From: an uncultured Desulfobacterales bacterium | GTDB lineage: Bacteria; Desulfobacterota; Desulfobacteria; Desulfobacterales; UBA11574 | DNA length: 5,273 bases | Reading direction: 5' to 3' | NCBI GenBank assembly: GCA_937925895.1 | Contig: CALANC010000289.1 | Span: 1 to 5,273, forward strand | Shown: one piece after another, positions 1-5,084 of the stretch | Layout of the letters: each line of letters opens with the position of its first letter | Position numbering within the stretch: the stretch's first letter is position 1 | Notes under the pieces: model-generated | What the model saw: the letters and a program-made list of their open reading frames with translations, nothing else | Database searches by the model: none | Told to the model about the DNA's origin: nothing | Program-made: the position numbers and the translations under genes

Positions 1-161
1 TCTCTTAAAAATGAATCCAACGCTTCGATTACTACGCGGTTTATTATGGTATTGTTAGCAGATGCATAGGCTTCGACTCTCTCGGCAAGTTTGCAGGGAA
101 TCTGTATATTGAAATCTTTGGTTATATCAGAACATTGATCCTTAAAATTTTCGCTGTCCAT
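1..161 (-). CDS. Ribbon-helix-helix (CopG/Arc-type) DNA-binding protein, C-terminus cut by window edge
   Basis: Reading leftward from an ATG at 161-159, 53 codons stay open to the window edge, so the end of the gene is missing. An AGGA within AAAAGGA lies about 7 nt upstream of the ATG and supports this start. After a polar N-terminus of about 16 residues comes FNIQIPCKLAERVEAYAS, then a turn (ANNT) and IINRVVIEALDSFLR. This is the strand-helix-helix pattern of ribbon-helix-helix proteins, in which the alternating residues of the strand contact DNA as a dimer. Such small proteins serve as antitoxins, plasmid copy or partition regulators, or phage and island regulators. Nothing visible tells which, and the next gene downstream lies outside the window. 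The family call rests on pattern alone and a different short protein is possible. Confidence 0.6.
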   Translation of the reverse strand, partial: MDSENFKDQCSDITKDFNIQIPCKLAERVEAYASANNTIINRVVIEALDSFLR

Positions 162-305
162 TGATTGTCCTTTTCCGTGTAGAGCGAGTTAAATGAGGAT
201 CTAAACCTAAAATGGGCAAGATAGAAATAAGTTTTGAAAAACACCAGGTCATTGTGAGATAAATTACATGCATCTTACCAGTATTCAAAATCTGCTTTCT
301 TTAAA

Positions 306-335
306 AATATCGTATAATGACCATTGTCAAGTCAA
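306..335 (-). promoter_or_regulatory. Candidate sigma-70 promoter for the ribbon-helix-helix gene
   Basis: On the minus strand TTGACT (335-330) is followed after 18 nt by GATATT (311-306). An overlapping TTGACA lies at 330-325 but has a poorer -10 partner. The leader to the start codon at 161 would be about 140 nt. This is a consensus match only, and the AT-rich setting makes chance matches likely. Confidence 0.28.
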
Positions 336-368
336 GTAAATCTTATTCTTAACCACTGCCAGAAAAAG

Positions 369-401
369 AAAAGGCAGAGTCCAAAGTTCCTGCCTTTTTT
401 T
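369..401. terminator. Bidirectional intrinsic terminator hairpin
   Basis: A perfect 9-bp stem (aaaaggcag at 369-377 pairs with ctgcctttt at 390-398) encloses a 12-nt loop. A seven-T run (395-401) follows on the plus strand. The complementary run of A on the left gives TTTTCTTTTTCT on the minus strand, so it could work in both directions. No gene on the plus strand ends before it. On the minus strand it begins 11 nt after a 17-codon mini-ORF. It may end a small RNA or that mini-transcript. Confidence 0.65.
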
Positions 402-408
402 ATGCCTT

Positions 409-462
409 TTATGTTGTTGTGACTACCTGGTTGCCTATCCTCTTTAATTGATGCTGGCGCAT
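409..462 (-). CDS. Possible 17-residue mini-ORF just before a terminator
   Basis: The minus-strand frame from ATG at 462 reads MRQHQLKRIGNQVVTTT and then TAA. An AGGA sits 8 nt upstream (474-471). The terminator hairpin at 369-401 begins 11 nt after the stop. The layout of ribosome site, short basic peptide with consecutive Val and Thr codons, then terminator is what one expects of a leader peptide or a decayed gene start. An ORF this short also arises by chance, and no biosynthetic gene follows on this strand. I assign no function. Confidence 0.2.
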   Translation of the reverse strand: MRQHQLKRIGNQVVTTT

Positions 463-630
463 TGGATTTTTCCTATTGTAACTGTCACCGTAAAAAGGTA
501 ACTATACTGTCAACATTGTAACCATTTTTCCCAAAAAGAACCGAACATTTTCCAACTTTTTAGACATAAAAAAAACCAATGAAATCAGGTTAATAACTGA
601 AATGATTGGCTTTCTTAAAATTGTCATTTT

Positions 631-679
631 GGGTCTGAAAATCCCCGTGTCGGCAATTCGATGCTGTCCCTCGGCACCA
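631..679 (+). pseudogene. tRNA-Phe (anticodon GAA) 3' fragment, probable attachment-site scar
   Basis: The segment matches the 3' part of bacterial tRNA-Phe in order. It has the anticodon loop CTGAAAA (635-641, anticodon GAA at 637-639), 3' anticodon stem TCCCC (642-646), variable loop GTGTC (647-651), T arm (652-668) with loop TTCGATG, acceptor 3' strand CCTCGGC (669-675), discriminator A and encoded CCA (677-679). The bases to the left do not form a D arm or a 5' acceptor strand (expected GCCGAGG), so no functional tRNA can be made. Decay is visible: the normally invariant G53-C61 pair is A-C here (656/664), and the outer anticodon-stem pairs are broken (630/646 and 634/642). A fragment beginning at the anticodon arm and running to CCA plus terminator is what tyrosine integrases leave at the far end of an element inserted into a tRNA gene. 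Confidence 0.8.
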
Positions 680-691
680 GAATGAGGTTAT

Positions 692-719
692 AACCTATTG
701 TTTTACAGTAGGTTTTTTT
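692..719 (+). terminator. Intrinsic terminator of the former tRNA-Phe gene
   Basis: AACCTA (692-697) pairs with TAGGTT (709-714), then one T-G mismatch, then TGT (699-701) with ACA (705-707) around a TTT loop. A seven-T run occupies 713-719. It lies 12 nt after the CCA of the tRNA-Phe fragment, as expected if it was carried along with the tRNA 3' end. It should also insulate the receiver-PAS gene from upstream transcription. Confidence 0.75.
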
Positions 720-743
720 GTCTAAAAAAGAAAAAAGGTTCGA

Positions 744-789
744 TTCAATCGGTTACACATCTTTCTTACACTAATTTACAGATGTAACC
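744..789 (+). promoter_or_regulatory. Candidate promoter overlapping an inverted repeat, upstream of the receiver-PAS gene
   Basis: TTCAAT (744-749), a 17-nt spacer and TACACT (767-772) form a weak sigma-70-like promoter. It is overlaid by an inverted repeat whose left arm, ggttacacatct (751-762), pairs with agatgtaacc (780-789) apart from a 2-nt bulge. TGTAAC also occurs at 477-482 and 517-522. The repeat could be an operator for a dimeric regulator or a hairpin in the leader. The start codon is 20 nt beyond it. Pattern evidence only. Confidence 0.28.
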
Positions 790-809
790 CGTGTTTTGGA
801 GATAGAATC

Positions 810-1571
810 ATGGAAAAAGCGCAAATTTTGTTGGCAGAAGATGATAAGGAAACGGCAAGAGCCATTGAAAGCTGTTTGAAGGATTTTGGCTATGCAGTCA
901 TTACCGTTGTGGCAAATGGAGAAGACGCCATTGAAAAGGCAAAAGAGAATACGCCTGACTTGGTGTTAATGGATATCATGCTTAAAGGTGAGATTGACGG
1001 GATTGAAGCTGCCAAGGAAATACACACCCAATTTGATATCCCTATAATATTTCTTGCCGATTATGCCGACAAGGAAAGTCTTAAGCGAGCCTCGCTTTCT
1101 TATCCTTTCGGCTTTATTCTGAAGCCAATTCAACCTAAAGACCTTGAAGTTACCATCGAGATGGCTCTGCATGTTGCTAAACAAGACGCTGAACACAAAA
1201 ATAAAGAAACGTCTCTGAGAGAAAAAACCCATTTGATCAACATCCTCCTTGATGCGATTCCTTGTGTGGCTTTATTGATTCGTCCGACAACTCGCGAAAT
1301 TGTTCTTGCTAATAAAGCCGGAAGAGAGGCCGGCGCAGTTCAAGGGACCACCTGTTATGATTCTTGGGGCCAGAGGGATGAACCGTGTCCGTGGTGTTTA
1401 GCGCCGGAAGTTTGGGCGACCGGCAAGCCTCATCACCAGGAAGTCAATACTTTTTATATCACATGGGATGCCTACTGGCATCCAATTGATGACGATTTAT
1501 ACTTACACTATGCCTTCGATATAACAGAACAACGAAAAAAAGAAGAAAAACTGGGGAAAACTCCAAAATAA
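810..1571 (+). CDS. Receiver (REC) - PAS protein without an output domain
   Basis: Residues 1-122 form a CheY-like receiver with the acidic pair D11/D12, phospho-acceptor D55 in LVLMDIML, and K105 in ILKP. The conserved Thr/Ser of the LTAYAD motif is replaced (LADYAD, A83), and the switch aromatic is F102. These changes suggest altered or lost Thr-Tyr coupling even if D55 is phosphorylated. A charged helix (123-140) leads to a PAS-like domain (141-240) that ends in the typical DITEQRKKEEKL. In place of the usual kinase or GGDEF domain the protein stops 13 residues later. The PAS part carries C182, C193 and C196 (C-x10-C-x2-C, CPWC), which could bind metal or sense redox state, though that is inference. 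GGAGA 7 nt before the ATG fixes the start. It is probably a soluble signalling adaptor. No partner kinase is adjacent, so it appears to be an orphan. No homologous kinase sequence is recognisable after the stop. Confidence 0.88.
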   Translation: MEKAQILLAEDDKETARAIESCLKDFGYAVITVVANGEDAIEKAKENTPDLVLMDIMLKGEIDGIEAAKEIHTQFDIPIIFLADYADKESLKRASLSYPFGFILKPIQPKDLEVTIEMALHVAKQDAEHKNKETSLREKTHLINILLDAIPCVALLIRPTTREIVLANKAGREAGAVQGTTCYDSWGQRDEPCPWCLAPEVWATGKPHHQEVNTFYITWDAYWHPIDDDLYLHYAFDITEQRKKEEKLGKTPK

Positions 1572-1729
1572 CCGACTATTCCTATCTCCTCCATTTTTGA
1601 ACGAAAGTTCTCGATTTCTGACTTGTGAACCCGATCCAGCCAATAGATTTATTTATCGTTTAGAGGTACTAAAGCGGGCATTTTAATAGAACAATTTGAA
1701 TTTACACGATTTCTTTAATTATAGGTGCA

Positions 1730-1778
1730 CAATATATAGTAATTTATTCTAATAAACTACAATATATTCTAATTTATT
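1730..1778. repeat. AT-rich direct repeat with 30-bp period
   Basis: A 19-bp unit (caatatatagtaatttatt, 1730-1748) recurs at 1760-1778 with two mismatches, exactly 30 bp away. It lies in an almost pure A/T stretch (about 1731-1800) within the 330-bp spacer upstream of the PilZ gene. A 30-bp period is close to three helical turns, so phased bending or cooperative binding of a protein is conceivable. The rest of spacer 1572-1901 holds a candidate promoter and a 4-bp hairpin with a GAAA loop (1599-1610) that is too weak to call. Confidence 0.5.
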
Positions 1779-1809
1779 AAAATTATATATAAATTATACA
1801 TAATTTTCT

Positions 1810-1839
1810 TTGACATCACAAAAATTCAAATGTTATGAA
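1810..1839 (+). promoter_or_regulatory. Candidate sigma-70 promoter of the PilZ gene
   Basis: A perfect -35 hexamer, TTGACA (1810-1815), is followed after 18 nt by TATGAA (1834-1839, four of six consensus bases). An extremely AT-rich tract just upstream could act as an UP element. Transcription would start near 1846, giving a leader of about 55 nt before the ATG at 1902. Confidence 0.45.
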
Positions 1840-1901
1840 AAACCATAAATCCTGCGAGCTGAATGTCTGGCCTGTTGTTAATATGAAATTGGTAATAAAA
1901 A

Positions 1902-2357
1902 ATGAAAAACAAGAATCTAAAAAATTCGAGCCTTCCATTCGCAGATAATAATAGAGAATACAGAGTAAACGAAGTTAGCGTTCGGTTAATTAAATTGGTT
2001 GTAAATATGGCCGAAATCGAAAGGAAGAAACTTTTAAATGAGCTGGAGAAGGGGCATCAATACAAACACACGGAAAAGAGAAAATATCCAAGAATACGGG
2101 TCTTCATTTACGTTAATTGTTCCAGCCATAAATACGTATTCGCTGATTTCATCCACAATATGAGCAGAAGTGGGCTGTATATTGAAACTGAACCCCAAAT
2201 CCCTTTATTAATCGGTCAAAAACTTACCCAAACTTTTATACTCCCAGGCACTGAAGATTTGGTTAAAATTAGTGGTGATATTGTTAGGATCGATTCAAAA
2301 GGAATCGGGGTGCATTTCGATGCACCATTATCGGAGCTCCCTGCTATCCCATTATAG
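1902..2357 (+). CDS. PilZ-domain protein (probable c-di-GMP effector)
   Basis: Residues about 58-145 form a PilZ domain. The c-di-GMP-binding signature is present: R60 and R64 in RKYPR (the RxxxR switch), then N86, S88 and G91 in NMSRSG (the D/NxSxxG motif). Strand-rich sequence follows to FDAPL near 144. The N-terminal 57 residues are charged and include a probable helix (LIKLVVNMAEIERKKLLNELE) and no membrane segment or signal peptide, so the protein should be cytosolic. PilZ proteins of this size pass c-di-GMP signals to motility, adhesion or polysaccharide machinery by protein contact, but the target is not visible here. The frame is closed by a stop at 1884-1886, so ATG 1902 is the first possible ATG. 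No good Shine-Dalgarno precedes it. Met36 (2007) is an alternative start that would keep the whole PilZ domain. It converges on the truncated receiver gene with an 18-bp gap. Confidence 0.85.
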   Translation: MKNKNLKNSSLPFADNNREYRVNEVSVRLIKLVVNMAEIERKKLLNELEKGHQYKHTEKRKYPRIRVFIYVNCSSHKYVFADFIHNMSRSGLYIETEPQIPLLIGQKLTQTFILPGTEDLVKISGDIVRIDSKGIGVHFDAPLSELPAIPL

Positions 2358-2375
2358 CGGTTCAAAAATAATTGA

Positions 2376-2618
2376 TTACACATACATAACAGATATATCC
2401 AACTGATCCCGTATTTTTTTTGAAGTGTTTATCCCGTCGATCTTGGCAAACAGGTTCAGATCAATCACTACAACATCGGGGTTAATCATCTCGATTACCG
2501 ACAGAAGCATCTCTTTGGTCGACACAAAGGAATCTATCTTAAACCATTTACTGATAAATCTGCATCTGATTTTCTGATCAGGCCCCTCTTCAAGCATCAT
2601 CACTTTTAGTCCTTGCAT
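2376..2618 (-). CDS. Truncated response-regulator receiver domain, probable gene remnant
   Basis: About 80 codons resemble the first two thirds of a receiver. A first strand (LKVMMLEEG) has Glu-Glu in place of the acidic Asp pair. PDVVVIDLNLFAKIDGI follows, with the candidate phospho-acceptor Asp at residue 53 of this start, and then KKIRDQLDISVMYV and TAA. The stop falls at the end of the fourth strand, so the conserved Thr/Ser, the Lys and the last helices are absent. The spacing and the IDGI pattern resemble the receiver at 810-1571, so the two may share ancestry. A stable receiver fold is unlikely, and this is probably a decaying gene or one cut by a rearrangement whose breakpoint lies beside the PilZ gene. 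AGGTGG (2629-2624) sits 5 nt from the ATG at 2618. A GTG at 2627 would add three codons but lies inside that ribosome site, so ATG 2618 is preferred. Confidence 0.6.
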   Translation of the reverse strand: MQGLKVMMLEEGPDQKIRCRFISKWFKIDSFVSTKEMLLSVIEMINPDVVVIDLNLFAKIDGINTSKKIRDQLDISVMYV

Positions 2619-2846
2619 GATATCCACCTAAACGGTTTTACATTGGTATATTCCAAGATTCATGCCAGAATAGATGGCAATAACGATCTGAAGATTTGGA
2701 TTTGTTGTAATGGCTTTATTTAGAGGCAGGATCAGATTAGATTGTATGTGATGATCAAAAGATTATATAGATTTTTTTTATCTTTGCTTTGCACCTGGTT
2801 ATAGGCTTGGGTGCATATGAATATGTGCGAAGGGATCAACCCAATC

Positions 2847-3335
2847 TTAATTGTCGTCCTTGACGGAAATAATCTGGCCATCGGTCATTTTTACCAGTTC
2901 ATCAGGGGTGAGTTTGAAAAGTGCATGCGGATTTCCGGCGGCTGCCCAAATCTCATCAAATTCATACAGATCTTCGTCAATAAAAGTCTTCAACCTTTCG
3001 GAATGACCAAGAGGCGGCACACCACCTATGGCAAAACCCGTCTCCTTTCGTACGAAATCCGCATCAGCCATTTTTATGGACTCAGATACAATTTCACCGA
3101 TTTTTCTCACATCAACACGGTTCGAGCCGCTGGCAACGACCAAAATGGGGGTATTGCTTTTTTTGCCTTTGAATATTAGAGATTTTACAATCTGTCCCAC
3201 TTGACACCCAACAGCTATAGCCGCTTCCTTAGCTGTTCGTGTAGATCCTGGCAGCTCCGTTACCGTGCAGTCAAACCCTTTATCCTTAAGGGCCTCCTGA
3301 ACTTTCCGAGCACTTGAACTCAATTTATCTGACAC
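2847..3335 (-). CDS. YbaK/EbsC-family aminoacyl-tRNA deacylase
   Basis: The 162-residue protein matches the YbaK/ProX editing-domain family in length and motif order. These enzymes hydrolyse mischarged aminoacyl-tRNA (for example Cys-tRNA-Pro or Ala-tRNA-Pro) in trans in the cytosol. Visible family marks are TAKEAAIAVGC (34-44), then IVKSLIFKG with K51 at the place of the catalytic lysine. VVASGSNRVD (66-75) follows, then the glycine-rich TGFAIGGVPPLGH (99-111), and AAAGNPHALFKLTPDEL near the end, which lines the substrate pocket. Which mischarged tRNA it clears cannot be told from sequence alone. The start is GTG at 3335, supported by a strong ribosome site (TGGAGG, 7 nt upstream). The gene stands alone: a GC-rich hairpin separates it from the lipoprotein gene upstream, and 219 bp of non-coding sequence follows it. 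Confidence 0.9.
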   Translation of the reverse strand: MSDKLSSSARKVQEALKDKGFDCTVTELPGSTRTAKEAAIAVGCQVGQIVKSLIFKGKKSNTPILVVASGSNRVDVRKIGEIVSESIKMADADFVRKETGFAIGGVPPLGHSERLKTFIDEDLYEFDEIWAAAGNPHALFKLTPDELVKMTDGQIISVKDDN

Positions 3336-3455
3336 GCTTTATCCTCCAGGTGAGATTACCGAATCAATACCGTCAGGTCAAAATTGACCCTGTTTGTTTG
3401 CGGGAATTATCAATTAGATGTGGAAATGTAAAAAAGATCAAGATTAAGAGGGCCC

Positions 3456-3495
3456 CCGGGCCCGGAGCATTTACGAGACCATGCTCCGGGTCCGG
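3456..3495 (-). terminator. Long GC-rich hairpin between lipoprotein and YbaK-like genes, probable terminator
   Basis: A 15-bp stem (3456-3470 with 3481-3495) is complete apart from one G-T pair at 3460/3491 and closes a 10-nt loop. It begins 10 nt after the stop codon of the lipoprotein gene on the minus strand. The U-tract is poor in that direction (GGCCCTCTTAATC, with a six-T run only about 20 nt further on). In the plus direction GAGTTTTTC follows. It may be an intrinsic terminator, or a hairpin that protects the 3' end of an abundant lipoprotein mRNA. Confidence 0.5.
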
Positions 3496-3505
3496 TTGAG
3501 TTTTT

Positions 3506-3832
3506 CTATTTCTTCATCTGTTTATTGAAGATGGCTTCTGTTTTATTGGCCATATCTTCCGCTTTTCCTGCGGAAGCTGCCGATGCGTCTGCCGCTCTTT
3601 CGGCTCGGTCTGCAGCGTTTTCAGCCCTCTGGGCGGCTGCATCAGCCTGAGCTGCCTGCTGTGAGGAATCCTTGGCCATCGCCTTTGCATCCTTGGCATC
3701 TTGCATGGCCTGTTGGACCTGACCCTCCAGCGCTTTCACCTTTTCGGTTGTGGCACAGCTCATGACCGTAACTGCAAAAGCCACTGTCAATAAGAGGCAC
3801 AACACAATTCGTCCACTGTTCCGTACATTCAT
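3506..3832 (-). CDS. OprI/Lpp-like alanine-zipper outer-membrane lipoprotein
   Basis: Residues 1-25 are a lipoprotein signal peptide: N-terminal arginines, a hydrophobic core (IVLCLLLTVAFAVTV) and lipobox VMSC, with C26 as the lipidated residue. The residue after Cys is Ala, not Asp, which by the E. coli rule favours the outer membrane. The 83-residue mature part is almost entirely an alanine-rich, charged heptad helix (37-97), the alanine-zipper coiled coil of Lpp and OprI. It ends FNKQMKK. In E. coli Lpp the C-terminal lysine is joined to peptidoglycan by L,D-transpeptidases, and the lysine end here, with a transpeptidase gene 47 bp upstream, suggests the same fate. It is longer than mature E. 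coli Lpp (58 residues). AGGAGG 7 nt before the ATG predicts strong translation. Another alanine-zipper periplasmic protein is possible, but the lipobox plus lysine end argue for this role. Confidence 0.85.
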   Translation of the reverse strand: MNVRNSGRIVLCLLLTVAFAVTVMSCATTEKVKALEGQVQQAMQDAKDAKAMAKDSSQQAAQADAAAQRAENAADRAERAADASAASAGKAEDMANKTEAIFNKQMKK

Positions 3833-3875
3833 AGAATTTCCTCCTCCGACTAATTGTTCGTTAAATACACATTAT

Positions 3876-3895
3876 GGCGTCAGAAGCCCGACGCC
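3876..3895 (-). other. Hairpin across the transpeptidase stop codon
   Basis: GGCGTC (3876-3881) and GACGCC (3890-3895) form a perfect 6-bp stem with an 8-nt loop that includes part of the transpeptidase stop codon (3882-3880). No T run follows, so it is not a standard terminator. It sits between the transpeptidase and lipoprotein genes and could stabilise or process the downstream mRNA, or arise from coding constraint. Confidence 0.3.
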
Positions 3896-4815
3896 CCTAA
3901 TTTGATAGGGACACCACCTCCCTTCTTTAGATATCCCACATGAACCGGGACTCCGTTTCGTTTTTGAAGAATTTCCTTAATAGTTTTAACCGAGACGCTG
4001 CTCCAAAGGCCCAAACCCATTAATCGCTGTTTGGCGTGGGCATACAAGTCTGGAATTCTTCCATATATATCAGGATGAACTTCCATGAAAATGCTATGGC
4101 CCAAAATTCCGATCTTCACGGGTTCATAAATGATTTCAACTGGGGTGTTGACATAAACCTCTTTGTAAAGCAGAGCGATATGTTCCGGGTACAAACGGAT
4201 GCAACCATGACTTATAAGTCGCCCCACGCCCCATGGAAAATTCGTCCCGTGGATACCGTATCCGTTTATCGACAGTCCTATCCAGTATTTACCCAAAGGG
4301 TTATTCGGTCCCGGAGGGATCGAGGCAACGCCATATTTTTCCCTCAATGACTCTGGAACCTCCCAGGTTGGATCCACCTGCCGATGATTGATCTTTCCTT
4401 TGACGACGGGAGTCTCCCATCCAGCGTAGCCGATTCCCACGGGATAGGTGGTTACCATGTGGTATTTCGAAAAAAAATGATACAATCTCAGCTCTGGAAG
4501 ATTGATCACTATCCCCTTATGTTCAGTCGAAGGTAAGATCCATCGGGTTGGAATGGTGAGATGCCGTCCGGGGGTAAGCACCCAAGCGTCCAATTTTGGG
4601 TAGAGGATCTGGATTTCGTTAAACCCTATACCGTATTCCCGCGCAATATCCAAAAGGGTCTCTTTGGGAACGACGGTATGATTTCGGAGAGACCCCACCA
4701 CCATTTTGTCAACATTGTAGCTGAAGCCTCCGGCGATGGTGGATCGGCAAAAAAATATCAACAAAATACTCTGTACAAAAATAAGGCTTTTCAGTATGTG
4801 GGAAGTTGCCGACAT
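3880..4815 (-). CDS. Periplasmic L,D-transpeptidase (LysM + YkuD domains, ErfK/YbiS type)
   Basis: Residues 1-28 are a signal peptide (hydrophobic SLIFVQSILLIFF, probable cleavage after STIA). A LysM-like module (46-90, HTVVPKETLLDIAREYGI ... LTPGRHLTIP) should bind peptidoglycan. The YkuD catalytic domain spans about 100-232, with IVINLPELRLYHF, TYPVGIG, GIHGT (H189) and SHGCIRL, in which C205 is the nucleophile and H203 and R207 complete the signature. A tail of about 70 residues (EVHPDIYGR ... GVPVHVG) is common in longer members. These enzymes form 3-3 peptidoglycan cross-links or attach lipoproteins to the meso-diaminopimelate of stem peptides. The adjacent Lpp-like gene makes lipoprotein anchoring the better guess. 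A stop lies six codons upstream in frame, so ATG 4815 is the natural start, although no clear ribosome site precedes it. Confidence 0.93.
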   Translation of the reverse strand: MSATSHILKSLIFVQSILLIFFCRSTIAGGFSYNVDKMVVGSLRNHTVVPKETLLDIAREYGIGFNEIQILYPKLDAWVLTPGRHLTIPTRWILPSTEHKGIVINLPELRLYHFFSKYHMVTTYPVGIGYAGWETPVVKGKINHRQVDPTWEVPESLREKYGVASIPPGPNNPLGKYWIGLSINGYGIHGTNFPWGVGRLISHGCIRLYPEHIALLYKEVYVNTPVEIIYEPVKIGILGHSIFMEVHPDIYGRIPDLYAHAKQRLMGLGLWSSVSVKTIKEILQKRNGVPVHVGYLKKGGGVPIKLGASGF

Positions 4816-4856
4816 TTCAGTGTACGGTTTTTAATACGTAATCCTTATGATTGAAG

Positions 4857-4881
4857 CTCCCAGCAGCAAGCTGCGAGGAAT
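4857..4881. repeat. REP-like hairpin, copy A
   Basis: A 25-nt unit beginning CTCCC with core GCAGCAAGCTGC. The core forms a stem with a CAAG loop and is extended on the outside by CC/GG after two mismatched positions. It matches copy B (5085-5109) at 21 of 25 positions and lies 42 nt upstream of the transpeptidase start codon, so it would be in that gene's leader if transcription starts further up. Confidence 0.6.
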
Positions 4882-5010
4882 GCACTCACTGTTGTAGTTC
4901 AACCTCGACAAGATAATCTCAGATAATATGGAACATTTGGTTTTGTGGGAATATTAATGATCGATTATTTCATATCGGTTTTCATAAAATCGGCTATCAT
5001 CGTCAATTTT

Positions 5011-5039
5011 TATATATAACAATAAAAACTGAAATGCAA
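5011..5039 (-). promoter_or_regulatory. Candidate promoter for the transpeptidase-lipoprotein unit
   Basis: On the minus strand TTGCAT (5039-5034) and TATATA (5016-5011) are 17 nt apart. The leader to the ATG at 4815 would be about 190 nt and would contain hairpin copy A. The match is fair but the area is AT-rich. No better candidate was found nearer the gene. Confidence 0.25.
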
Positions 5040-5084
5040 GTTTCTTGCTGTTGAGATTAGATCATATGACGATTTTAATGAACT

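Noticed and set aside
576..609. Hairpin CCAAT/ATTGG with inner TCAG/CTGA just left of the tRNA fragment
   Set aside because: Large internal loops, short arms and no proper T run. Too weak to call a terminator, and not the 5' half of the tRNA.
966..1232. Minus-strand open frame of 88 codons
   Set aside because: It lies inside the receiver-PAS gene, whose domain motifs fix the coding strand, and its peptide shows no recognisable pattern.
1572..1690. Continuation of the receiver-PAS protein in another frame as a frameshifted kinase
   Set aside because: One frame stays open for about 45 codons, but the peptide shows no H-box, ATPase or GGDEF motif, so a lost kinase domain is not supported.
2790..2815. 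Inverted repeat TGCACC/GGTGCA downstream of the YbaK-like gene
   Set aside because: Only 6 bp with a 14-nt loop, and followed on the gene's strand by A-rich, not T-rich, sequence, so it is not a convincing terminator.
2628..2846. Gene or regulatory RNA in the 219-bp gap upstream of the truncated receiver
   Set aside because: No open frame with a ribosome site and no stable structure was found. No promoter match was good enough to list.
2811..3179. Plus-strand open frame of 122 codons
   Set aside because: It is antisense to the YbaK-like gene, which has intact family motifs and a strong ribosome site. No domain is seen in the antisense peptide.
3514..3765. Alternative frames on both strands over the lipoprotein gene
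   Set aside because: They are explained by the biased codons of the alanine-rich coiled coil. The peptides are Arg/Pro/Gln-rich noise, while the real frame has a signal peptide and lipobox.
4036..4854. Two plus-strand frames (4036-4350 and 4561-4854)
   Set aside because: Both are antisense to the L,D-transpeptidase, whose catalytic motif and signal peptide are clear.
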